The notes below the pieces were generated by a model. That model did no database searches and was not told the origin of the DNA. It saw only the letters and a list, made by a program, of their open reading frames with translations. Source: Lycorma delicatula (lineage: Eukaryota > Arthropoda > Insecta > Hemiptera > Fulgoridae). From it: 64,000 nt of DNA. Of this stretch, positions 44,853-55,019 are shown one piece after another (the stretch's first letter is position 1; the number at the start of each line of letters is the position of its first letter). A program made the position numbers and the translations under genes. The stretch spans positions 99,848,657-99,912,656 of the forward strand of contig NC_134463.1 of the NCBI RefSeq assembly GCF_047948215.1. The letters are read 5' to 3'.

Positions 44853-46650
44853 TTGTGTAAATGCTGTGGGCTTTGCAAACTGCTTTTTAGCATTTTCCAC
44901 ACACTGTACTTCTTCTTCTTTTCCTGCATTTCTTCCTGAGGTTGCAGCTTCACATGTCTGCACACATAGACTTTTTGAAATATTCTTTTACTGTGGTCGA
45001 CATGTTAACTGCTGTTGGATCAGTTCACTCCAAGATCAATCAAGAAAGATCGTTGATCAATTTTTTTTTCATCTGCAGCATTTCTTGTGTCATATGTCTT
45101 TACACCACAATGTTCATGATTCTATACCACACTAATATGAGCCACCTTTTAGTTCTTCTGAATTAACACCGGATTTAGCAATATAATAAAATTCAATTAT
45201 TTCAGATTTATTTTCAGCGTTTTTGTTGACTGACTTATCTGGTGCATTGTAGACAAAAGAGAAGACTCTTCCCCTTCTTTGAAATGTATGAAATAATTAT
45301 TTTGTCTCTGGTAAAACTGAAGTTTTAAGAATAACTGGTCGTCGCTTATTTGTTTTGAAAACTGGTGGTAATATCTGTTTTGTTTCTACGAATTGTTCCT
45401 ACATAAGTTAAACCTTTCAATGCTAATTCATTGACAAGCTGTAATGATGTGAACCAACTTCCTGCTGTTATATTGCAGTTAGACTGAAAAACAAATTCTG
45501 CAAGATGAAAATAGATGCTGTAAGAATCAGCAGTGTTTTTGGATTTGGAATGTCCAAGGAGTCTGTCCTGTGTAGACAAGGGAATTTTGTAGATAACATG
45601 TTCTAGAATTAAGTAGACGCATAACTTTCAACCTAAATTTTCCAGGCTTACTTTTCATGTAAATTCAAACATTATACTTCCCTCAAATTTGTAGTAGCAT
45701 CTTGTCACCTGTGAGGTATTCTCTACAGGAATTCACTATCAATCTACTAAAGAAATCATATATCAGTGCAAGTTGGTCATCTTTCAATCTTTCCTTACAA
45801 GTTTCCCCATTAACAAATTGAAGGGCTCCAAGTAAGAACAGAAACCGTGTCATGGTTCATCAAAAAATATTCCTTCCAGTTCTATTTGTTGCAAATAAAG
45901 ATTCAACATCTTCATGGTAGGATTTAAATACTCCACTCAAATACACAGCCTGAAAGTGCTTCAATTTCCACTATGTCAGTATGTTCAACAAGATGATAGG
46001 CCACAGCACTTTGACTATAACGAGTAACTAATTCAGTTACCTTTTCATTTGTGTGTTCAACAACTATTTTAATCATACCACCAAGCCAGCAAGCTTCTAG
46101 TAGCTGCACAGGTTTATTATTCTTTGCATTACCTATCATACCAGCTAGTTTTCTAACTATATTGCTAACTCTAATTCTACTAGCTGTTGTGGTTTTTTAG
46201 CTCATTTAAATCTGTTTGCCCAAGTAATAATTTGTACTTTCTCTGTCTACCTTAGCATTGATTGTTACACCATCATCTTCAAAAATTTCTTCAAAGTATC
46301 TGGAACAGTCACAGCTAACACCCAGCCCTTGACCTCATTACCCCTGGGTCTTCATGCTTTCCCACGTTTATGAACAGGAATGAATCCACCAACCAACCAC
46401 CTTCTGCATGAACTGTTTCAAAATTATGATACCTAATATCTTTTTGATCTTGAGATGAATTATAGTGAGGGTATCTATCAATTGTGATTAATTTCTGTAT
46501 CATAATCATTAACACTAGTTGAGGAACTGCCTGATTCTTCTGAGTCTGTGTTGTATGGTCCAAGTGATAAGATGGAGCATTGGAATAGTTTGACGAGTTT
46601 TCTTCCAGTGCATTCAAAATTTGTTGTTTATCCAATGGTTTTAGTTTGCA
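44845..46650 (-). pseudogene. piggyBac-type transposase relic, catalytically dead
   Basis: Nearly the whole protein can be traced across broken minus-strand frames. In order: an N-terminal region (MDKQQILNALEENSSNYSN..), NRTGRNIF then TMTRFLFLLGALQF, CKERLKDDQLALIYDFF, SRLIVNSCREYLTGDKMLLQ (first Asp region), MKSKPGKFRLKVMRLLNSRT, VYTGQTP, NITAGSWFTSLQLVNEL, LTYVGTIRRNKTDI, a KSEIIEFYYIAKSGVN block (family GGVD motif), and a Cys-rich tail TVCGKC..KAVCKAHS. In active relatives the second and third catalytic Asp lie in LCDxKT-like and VTMDNWFTS-like contexts; here these read LLNSRT and ITAGSW, so both are lost. The expected TTAA target and terminal repeats were not located. Confidence 0.88.
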
Positions 46651-46654
46651 AATG

Positions 46655-47860
46655 ACAATAAAAATACAAAATTGATACTCATACTAACAAAGATGATTAT
46701 GAAGTAAGACAAACTTACTATAACTACTGTTAAATTACGATTTTACAATTAAAATTTACAATAAATTATTACTAAAAAACACACACTAATGTATTACAAA
46801 TAATAATAAGTTACACAAATGTTATGGTTGGGTTACAGCAAACCCAAACAACATCTATATGTTGTTTGGGTTTGCTACCACCGATACATTAATCCAGAAT
46901 ATCTGGTGCAGGGGAAAGGGATAGGAGAACACATAAAATGACAGCACTACAGTAGTTGCCTCTGTTGTAAAAAATGAGAACTAAATTTGCTTGGGTTACT
47001 AGTCACCTGGCCATTCCAGTTAAGGGTAACCAGTTAAGTTAATTTAACTTTTTTTAAATAGATAAATTTAATGATTAATTTTGGAATGTATGTGCTAAAA
47101 AGTCATGAATATTTGAAAAAAAATATGTAAAGAATTCGCTTTCTTAATTTACAGAATGTTCTTTCTGATTCTTTTTCCTAAACTCCTAGGGCAGTAGAGC
47201 AGTATCACTGGAAGAGTTGTTTATAGTACTCAGATTGAAACAGTAAGAAAATCAATTTAATATTTTATGAAAGTACATGTAATCTGATATGTACTGTTGT
47301 GTACATTGTTTTTGTTCACTTTAGTATGTTTGTGAAGTTCACATTCTTCAGTTTGTTCAGATTATTACATAAAACTTTTATTAATGTCTTTATCTAGATG
47401 TCCAGATTTTTAAGCTGATTAGCAGTGGTTGATTCTGAAATGTGTGGAGTACTTCTGCATTCTTTATATTTATGGGTGAATATAGATATGGTATACCCAA
47501 TTTGCTTACAATATTTAGTGTAGTTGCAGTTTAATTTTGCTTGCACAGCGTATCATGACAAATGACATTGTTTAATATATGAAGAAATTTCATAATTCTT
47601 TAAAAAACGTTATTCCTAACCTAATCATTTTAATACTTTTTCAATTCAAATTTTATCAAACCAACTAATTTTCAACATCCTTCTGTAACAACATTTCAAA
47701 TGCCCTGTATTATTTCAACAGTGGTCAGCAGTGTTTACATATAAATGCACATTTAAAGAAAGTAAGGAAAGTAACTGTAAAAAAATTACATAATAAATGA
47801 AAGTAAAAAACGTATTTTTATATATTAAATAAAACGAAAACTGAAAAACAAATAAACTCT
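46655..47860. other. AT-rich gene-free stretch with a short hairpin
   Basis: No gene. A perfect 18-bp-arm hairpin lies at 46837-46876 (AGCAAACCCAAACAACAT, 4-nt loop). Confidence 0.5.
46837..46876. repeat. perfect 18-bp-arm hairpin
   Basis: 46837-46854 is the exact reverse complement of 46859-46876 with loop CTAT. There is no T-run after it and no nearby gene, so a terminator role is not supported. Confidence 0.95.
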
Positions 47861-47864
47861 AGAA

Positions 47865-48485
47865 CGTTGCTGGAAACAGTCAAGTTTATAAACTGAACTT
47901 GTACCTTACAAGTTTAATATACCATAAGTCCAGGTGAAGAGTTCATATTGTACACTCTGTTATTAGCTTTTGTTTCGACACTATTTACAGTAAAGTTAGT
48001 ACAGTTAATCTATAAGTTTTCACTTTTCTTTATTTTATTAATAGAAAATTATTTCTTCCTGCATCAGTGTTTATTGTTTTGATTTTTATATTTGTCTTTT
48101 ACTAGTTCCTTTATAAATGTTATTAATTGTTTAAAAGTTAAAAGTTACATTTTCTTCTCTTAACTTGCCTAATGTACAGAACATGAACTTAAGAAATTTT
48201 ACTTATTTTATATATATTTTATTCATTACTGAAGTACAAATTACATTATCATTTATATTACTTTACATTATTGGCTTATATTACATTACTATAGAAATAA
48301 ATTGATAAAACATATTCTTCTATTAAATTTGATGAAGATTATTCAGTTAATATGAGGTAACTGGAAGCCATTTACAAATTATATTCTGACCTACAGAAAG
48401 TAAGTACCAGTATCATAATACATCCATCTTTAGTTTAGAATTCAGTAAATACATTATTGTGATTTCATATTTCATAACAGTCAAG
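47865..48485 (+). repeat. repeat D, direct copy
   Basis: The partner of the inverted copy at 43.8-44.3 kb. Its middle part also resembles the tandem-duplicated block at 40.9-41.2 kb (AATATACC..AAGTC, and ATCAGTGTTTATTGTTTTG against ATCAATGTTTATTGTTTTG). It is at least a three-copy dispersed repeat of unknown class. Confidence 0.85.
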
Positions 48486-48547
48486 TAGAACATTCTTAAT
48501 CAGCACAAAATTTCTGACCTTGTCAAGATCTCTTACCTATTATTTAT

Positions 48548-48757
48548 TTTTTTCTGTTTAGCCTTCGGGAGACCATTTCTGAAATATATGGTTAATTGAA
48601 ACCCAGCCACCAAAGAACACCCAGTATCCATGATTTGGTATTCAAGTCTGTATAAAAGTAACTGCCTTTAATAGGACTTGAATGTTGGAACTCTCAACTT
48701 TGAAATCAGCTGATTTGTGAAGATGAGTCCACCACTAGACCAACCCGGTGGGCTAAG
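48548..48757 (-). repeat. SINE-2 copy, internally shortened
   Basis: Minus strand: CCCACCGGGTTGGTCTAGTG head, AAATCAGCTGATTTCAAAG, ACATTCAAGTCCTATTAAAG (B-box region), then GGTGGCTGGGTTTCAATTAA and the terminal GGCTAAACAG. It lacks about 80 bp of body present in the copies at 10.1 and 49.2 kb. Confidence 0.88.
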
Positions 48758-48944
48758 ATATATCTGTAATTCAATGTAACTCTTTTTTACTTTATATTTC
48801 AATTGTACATCTCAAATATCTTTTAAGTAGTTACAATATGGTTAATGTATAAATTTTACTTGCCCACTTCTCAAGTGTTCCTCTGATGTGGGTGAATGTA
48901 TAAATTTTATTTAGACCTTTTGACCCTGAAAATTTTTAATTTTT

Positions 48945-49060
48945 ACCTTATGATTTTACATCATTAGTTTGATTAGATTTAATTTTTGATCAGTGGAACC
49001 TTTTTTTTCAAATTCACTCCTTTCATGACCACCTTTTTCACCAGGCTGTAAATCATTAAT
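48945..49060 (+). repeat. repeat B, copy 3 (partial)
   Basis: Shares TTAGTTTGATTAGATTTAAT, TTTTTGATCAGTGGAACCT and TTTTCAAATTCACTCC with copies 1 and 2. Together with repeat C copy 2 just downstream it looks like an internally deleted version of the element at 38.3-39.9 kb. Confidence 0.75.
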
Positions 49061-49084
49061 AGAGATTAATATTAACAGAGATTT

Positions 49085-49620
49085 ATAAACATCTAATGTA
49101 ATAAGTGATAAAAAAAATACAATTAAATACTGAGAAAAATGAAATGCATGGAAAAATACTTACATGATTGGGTATCTGTCAATGCAGAACACCACACACT
49201 GTTCTGAGGTATTGTTTAATTAAACCTTTCTTTCTTTTCCTGTTTAGCCTCCGGTAACTACCATTTTAGATAATTCTTCAGAGGATGAATGAGGATGATA
49301 TGTATGAGTATAAATGAAGTTTAGTCTTGTACATTCTAAGTTCGACCATTCTTGAGATGTGTGGTTAATTGAAACCCAACCACCAAAGAGCACCGGTATC
49401 CACAATCTAGTATTCAAATCCGTGTAAAAATAACTGGCTTTACTAGGACTTGAATGCTGTAACTCTCGACTTTCCAAATCAGCTGATTTGGGAAGACGTG
49501 TTAACCACTAGACCAACCCGATGGGTTAATTAATTAACTAGTACCTGGCACAGTACAGCTTGAACATAAAACAAAGTAGGATTTCATGCAGACACCCATT
49601 TATTTCTTTTAAAATCTGTA
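49085..49620 (+). repeat. repeat C, copy 2, interrupted by SINE-2
   Basis: Left part 49085-49216 matches 39745-39865 and the right part 49540-49620 matches about 39880-39950. The intervening 0.3 kb is a SINE-2 insertion flanked by TTAATTAA copies. Confidence 0.8.
49226..49525 (-). repeat. SINE-2 copy, full length with target-site duplication
   Basis: Minus strand from ACCCATCGGGTTGGTCTAGT (A-box region) through AAATCAGCTGATTTGG, the B-box region GCATTCAAGTCCTAGTAAA, GGTGGTTGGGTTTCAATTAA and ACCGGAGGCTAAACAGG. TTAATTAA flanks it at 49216-49223 and 49526-49533, a likely target-site duplication. It is the best-preserved copy in the window. Confidence 0.9.
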
Positions 49621-49652
49621 GTTAAAACAAATACCAATAAATAAAAATTAAA

Positions 49653-49665
49653 CACACACACACAG

Positions 49666-49709
<44 letters not shown>

Positions 49710-49820
49710 GTGTGTATATCGGTGCGGGTATATCTATATATAGTAGTGTGTGTGTCACACTATATAGTAGTGTGTGTATGTGCAGGTATATATATATAGT
49801 GTGTGTGTAGTGTGTATGCG

Positions 49821-49880
<60 letters not shown>
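49653..49880. repeat. compound (TA)n/(CA)n/(TG)n microsatellite
   Basis: (CA)n at about 49653-49664, (TA)n at 49668-49708, then interspersed TAGTAGTGTGTGTG units and (TA)n at 49821-49877. Open frames across it (Tyr/Ile repeats) are artefacts. Confidence 0.97.
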
Positions 49881-49883
<3 letters not shown>

Positions 49884-49886
<3 letters not shown>

Positions 49887-50119
49887 AGAGTGATTCAAAA
49901 CTATACGGCAATCTCTTGGAAGGAGATTTAAGAACTAAAAATAGAAAACAGTTCATATAAATACAAGCCCGGAAACACTTAGCGAGTTAGCGAATTATGA
50001 CTAGCAAAACATTTCAACTGGATTTTTAAGAATGGTTGGCGATAATGCAATAAAATTTTGTACTTTAAATTGATAAATTTCAAAATGGTGGTCGTTTCGA
50101 TTTTTCAACCTGTTTTAGC
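49884..50119 (+). repeat. DNA transposon left-end fragment
   Basis: Starts TACAGAGTGATTCAAAACTA directly after the TA array. Inner sequence includes GACTAGCAAAACATTTC and CAAAATGGTGGTCGTTTCG, which resemble subterminal blocks at 14.4, 17.3 and 7.96 kb. No transposase is present. Confidence 0.6.
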
Positions 50120-50428
50120 ATTGTTATTTTCTAAGGACCATTTTGCAGCATTCAGTAACATTCTATTTTACAAAATATGAAGCAACTGAAATTTTTTTTG
50201 TCATATAATTTCCTCTTTTACCTATTTACACATATAGAGTATATGTTTATTACTATTACTGTTAAAATATCTATCGATGTATAATGTTGCTATTTTGTAA
50301 GGATCATTTTGGGGCATTCAGTAGTATTCTATTTTACAAAATACGAAGCAGCTGACTTTTTTATATATTTCCTCTTTTGCTTATTTAACATATAGAGTAT
50401 ATGTTTTATTATTATTTCTGTAAATTCT
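50120..50428. repeat. imperfect tandem duplication, about 165-bp unit
   Basis: Units starting at 50120 and 50284 share GTAAGGATCATTTT-like sequence, GCATTCAGTA, ATTCTATTTTACAAAATA, GAAGCA.CTGA, TTTCCTCTTTT and CATATAGAGTATATGTTT. Confidence 0.9.
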
Positions 50429-50429
50429 T

Positions 50430-51795
50430 ATTTATTTATTTCAAATTTCTGATTCAAAAAAATATGCACATACCAAAAAAATACTATTAAAAAGTGGTTT
50501 ATTTCAAAAGAAAATATGTTGAATAGTGTTTTTAAAAGATATTTTCAAAGCTAGAAAATCTACCTATACTGATGACTGTTGAAGTAGTCACTTTCAGAAG
50601 TGATTACTCTGTAAAAAATATACAACATACTATTATTTAATGTGTAGGTCCTCTTTTCAACACTATTACTTGAACAAAAAAAGTTTAAGCTCTGCTATCT
50701 GAGTAAGAATGATGGAATTCTTTATTTGTTTGCTTGGTCAAAAAAATGTCACCTCAGGCAGACAGTTAGGTTATATTACAGAGAGTATATATATATAGAG
50801 AGTATATATATCAAGTTCTACTCTATATAAATTTGTTAAATAGTATGAAAAATGGGATCACCCATTTTAGAAGGTTTTCAGTTCCACATCACTTTTAAAA
50901 TATGTGTAGTATATCTGCTTGTACATATTCAGGTGCTGGTTGCAACATTCCATAATTGGAATTGCTAATAATAAAATCTGAAGAGTTTATTGAAAATATT
51001 CATTTCCATTCCCACACACAAGTTTCAGGCTTATGTGGTGAATTTATCATCAATAAAAAAAAAAGTGCATTACTAAGATCAGTGTTCCAAATTATTTACT
51101 TTCACTTTCAAATCAACAAAAGTTTTTCTTCAGAAGACTTTGTGGAGCCAGTTATGAGCTATTTGATCAGTGAAATATATGATAGCAATTTTGTTTGCCA
51201 ATCTTAAAATGGCTTTGAAATCCCATAAGTATGGAATAAATGTACACAATTTATATAGACTTTGTTCTCTTAAATTGTTTTTGTAAATTTTATGTCGGTG
51301 TGTTGAGATTTTTGTTTTCATAAGCTACATGTAAAATTGACATTCTTTAGTTAATGTCTTTGCATATGCCCTGTATTTATGAGGTAATAAAGGTAATACA
51401 CATCTAATGTGTTTTTACATCTGTGAATGAATTCACCCCAGTCTATCCTATGTAAGAAATTAGTGAACAATCATAGAATCAAATTTTGTAAATCAACTCA
51501 TGGAGGAAGATTTATAAATGATAAACTGGGACTTCATTATTAATTTACTGAACCAAAATGCATTTCATTTTATTGATGAATTATTCAATTCAGTTTCAAT
51601 ACATTCCTTCCAATGCCAAAGTATCTTTGTTTAAAATTTCCTTTACAACAAATATATTTTTTTTAAATGTTTTACAACTGGTTTAACACAATGTGTACAA
51701 AGAAATCTATGAAATCATAAAACTATCTAAAATATATAAGTTTTAATTTTAAAATGTATATTTGGTTTTAATAAATCTATTATTTTTGGATACGT
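50430..51795. other. AT-rich gene-free stretch
   Basis: No gene recognised. A short duplicated AGAGAGTATATATATA unit lies near 50780-50812. The frame at 50956-51207 has no domain. Confidence 0.4.
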
Positions 51796-51796
51796 T

Positions 51797-51922
51797 AATT
51801 CAAAATATATGTAATTTTATTTTGTTTTAAATGTGTTTTTTATTACTTACTCTAAAGTCAATTCAAAATATATGTAATTTTATTTTGTTTTAAATGTGTT
51901 TTTTATTACTTACTCTAAAGTC
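51797..51922. repeat. exact tandem duplication, 63-bp unit
   Basis: 51797-51859 and 51860-51922 are identical by eye (AATTCAAAATATATG .. CTCTAAAGTC). Confidence 0.95.
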
Positions 51923-52331
51923 TGTTGTAGCATGGTACGCCATCTACCACATTAAATTATAGCTAAGTGTTATGTTTAGTTCTAAACGCAGTACGTTACT
52001 TTATTTCAGTCCTGAATATTTTGTTCTTTTAAAATATTAATTTCATAGTTTATTTTTTATTCAGTTCCTTTTGCATGTATTACAATTGTAATTTTAGTCA
52101 TAATATTTTTTTTTATTAAAATGTAATGATTACTACTTAAATTTTATTTGGTTAAATAACAATAAATTTTGTTATTTATGAATAAATTAAATATTTAAAA
52201 GTTATATATATTTCTAATATATATGTATATATATATATATATATATATTTCAACAGCAGTTCTATTTAAACTTAAAGAAAACAAATTTGTTACACATAAC
52301 AAAAATTCAGTTTTATATTACAATTTATTTG

Positions 52332-52395
52332 TAACTGTTTGTTTTGATAAACTGATAAGTCTCATTTCTTATCAGTTTATCAAAACAAACAGTTA
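52332..52395. repeat. perfect 28-bp-arm hairpin
   Basis: 52332-52359 is the exact reverse complement of 52368-52395 with an 8-nt loop (TCTCATTT). No transposon hallmarks. It resembles the other fold-backs in the window. Confidence 0.95.
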
Positions 52396-52469
52396 AATAA
52401 CATTTTTTTTGAGTCACTGTAAAGCCACTTGTTTATATATGAATTTGAATGCTAAACTGTGAGTGCCAG

Positions 52470-52600
52470 TGTTCTTTGTGGTTGGGTTTCTATTAACCAT
52501 ACGTCTCAGGAGTGGTCGATCTGAGTCTGTTCCAAATTACATGTTTACCGGTACATTTACACTTACATGGCAATACATATGCAGATACGTCAGGTCTGGA
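52470..52600 (+). repeat. SINE-2 body fragment
   Basis: GTGGTTGGGTTTCTATTAAC, CATACGTCTCAGGAGTGGTC, GATCTGAGTCTGT and ACATTTACACTTACAT follow the SINE-2 body in sense orientation. The tRNA-like head is absent. The 76-codon frame over it is not a gene. Confidence 0.7.
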
Positions 52601-54140
52601 AAGCCGGTAGCAGTAATTGCATTTGCTTGTAGACAAACACCCAGACTCGGCAGTTGCTGGTGGGAGAAAAACTTAGAGAAAAATAAAAATTAATGGAGAT
52701 TAGTTCATTTTACGTTAAGTGGCAATGCTACCAATTCAGACGGGCGTATTTTTCTAAACTTTGGCCCCCTCTGGAGGGCCCCCTGATGTTTCAATCGAAA
52801 TTTTCCGAGCCCGAACTAAATTGCTGGATTAGTCGGCATTTAATAATAATAATAATGATGTCAAACCTAGTAGAGGTGTCCTCGAAGAATTACAGGATAG
52901 ATTCGGTTATTTATAACGGTAGCAAAAAATTTTAAAAATAATTAAAAACATTTTTCTTATTCGCGGTGCAAACAGAGGTCATGTCTGACAGTCATCAGAC
53001 GACTGAAACATTTTCATGTGCTGAAACTGGGAGATGTAATTGGAGAAATGACCTGGAGAAGGGTCATACAAGTGGGAACATAGAATGACCGTTCCCTGTG
53101 TAATGAACGTCACTTTGGTAGTATGGCAATTAGCAATTTCTATTTACCAACGAATATGTTTTTTATCTATATTGTTGTTTTCATATTTTGGTATCGATTG
53201 CTCTTTTTCTTTTTTCTTTGTGATTTATTTCTAGTGCTATGTTGAGTATTGAACTTGAACCACATGTACAAGTGTATTTCTTATATATGAGGTGTTGAAC
53301 CTTTGTATATTTTAACGAGGAGTTTTGTCGCGGACCTCTTTTCACGTGAAAATCATAAGTCAAATCTACTTACAGTTACCGATTATAAATGCTAACAGCA
53401 AAACAAAAAACACAAAAAAATAGGTCGATTTAATTATAATTTATATTGATTAATACTAAGATTCTCAAATAATACTTTATGGCTACAACGATTAACCGCA
53501 CTGGTATAAAAAACTGGACTGTCTTCATTTGATGCCGCACTATATATATTTATTTCCTTTGTTTAATTATAGAGCGCGTGTGTGTATATTGAGGGATGAC
53601 GACGGTATTTAAATTTGAAAACATTTCAAAAATAGTCAATAGCAAAAGACAAAAATAAAATTAATTTTGTTTCTCATGCTGTCATTTATCAATATAGGAA
53701 ATATCTTGCGATTGAGTAAATAGAAAGATGATGTAGCCTATTTACGTAACACATGTATAATGTATATCTTTTTTATGTATAATAAAGTTGACAAGTTACC
53801 GAAAAAAAATTCTTGGAATAATTCACTTTAAAATAAAAAAAGAGATTTTGATTGCTAAGCATCATAAATTTGATTTTAGATTAAAAAAATTTTAATTTAA
53901 TATAATGGAATTAGCTTTACTAAAGCTCCACACCCACAACTTGCAATAAGTAATATAATAAAAACAAAAACTACTGCGTATTTTTATTAATTTTACTACA
54001 ATTAGTAAAGTGTTTAAAGTTTGAACAGTCTGCCGTTAGATAGCGTTAGTGTAAAAGCAGTTTCATAGATCACCGTAAGATAGGAGTTGAGTAAGGTGTT
54101 ACAATACCCACAATACATTTAAAGGCGGGTTTTGTAGTGT
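52600..54140. other. gene-free stretch
   Basis: No gene recognised. 52730-52830 is richer in GC (GGCCCCCTCTGGAGGGCCCC, a small palindrome) and may be another repeat fragment. The rest is AT-rich. Confidence 0.4.
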
Positions 54141-54144
54141 AATA

Positions 54145-55019
54145 TACAATAATTATCGTTTATAGCGAGGTCCAAGGGACCGACGATTTTAAGTTATTAT
54201 AATCGGCAGTCAGAATAACCGATGTTTAGGTAGATTAGTGGAACTAGTTTAATATGCCATCAAACGAGTATTGTAATACATCATTTATAAACTTATTTCT
54301 GCAATAAAATATAAAAAACAAAATTACACAATAATAAATAACAAATACGGTAAAGTAAAAGAAAATCGAGAAAGACTGTAAAAATTACTCTTTGTGCAAA
54401 AAGTAGGTTATTTTGATTTGTTTCGAACATTTCGTGTTGTAATACAATTTTTGAAGGTCCTTTCTAAATCAGAACAAACACTCTATTTCTTCATTAACAA
54501 GTTCTGTAAAACTGTGAAACTGGCAAACGATTTTCATCGCAGCTCTGGAAGATGCATTTTCCTTATTAGTTTCGCCATTCTGTAACCACCAGATAATGTG
54601 CGCCTTTTCCTCTATCGTGAATGTTTTAATTAATGAATTACACAGGATACGTAAAATAAAATAGTGTACCTGCACGATATGATTCCTTCACAGCAAAAGA
54701 TTAATAACAATTGAATACGAAGCTTACATCAATCTGGTAACCAAGTTAAAAAAAGAACTACAGTACGTATGTAAGAAAAAAGGAACCGTCAAAATATCTC
54801 TGTAGCTTCAGTGTAGGTATACTACGTTACTGACGAGTCACTTTCGTCCGTCATTATATGTAATAAAATGTTGCATTGCAGTAGAAAAAATAAGTCATAA
54901 TCGATGTGTAATTATAAACAATATATATACTGTATTTAGGCATTAACAGCATACCAAGAGACAAATTATATATCCGATGTGTCATTATATCCGATGTCAC
55001 TATAAATGATACTTGTACA
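54145..55019 (-). mobile_element. pogo/Tigger-like deletion derivative
   Basis: The left terminal region (TATCGTTTATAGCGAGGTCC.. then TTATTATAATCGGCAG) and right terminal region (reverse complement ATCATTTATAGTGACATCGG then ATAATGACACATCGG) are similar and inverted. They carry the TATAACGA/ATCGG-like motifs typical of pogo-group ends. At 0.87 kb with only an N-terminal transposase remnant inside, it looks internally deleted. The exact outer boundaries are approximate. Confidence 0.55.
54469..54675 (-). pseudogene. pogo-type transposase N-terminal (CENP-B-like HTH) remnant
   Basis: The minus-strand frame contains KTFTIEEKAHIIWWLQNGET followed by a segment ending AAMKIVCQFHS. This matches the first helix-turn-helix of CENP-B/pogo transposases (LTIEEKxxII..LxxGE), which binds the element's ends. 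No DDE catalytic domain follows. The location inside matching terminal repeats supports the call. Confidence 0.6.

Noticed and set aside
44767..45135. Plus-strand 122-codon ORF
   Set aside because: It overlaps a TA microsatellite and the antisense of the piggyBac C-terminal region.
46837..46876. Transcription terminator hairpin
   Set aside because: No T-run follows and there is no upstream gene. Bacterial-type terminators are not expected in this genome.
49648..49956. 102-codon Tyr/Ile-rich ORF
   Set aside because: It is a translation of TA/CA microsatellite sequence.
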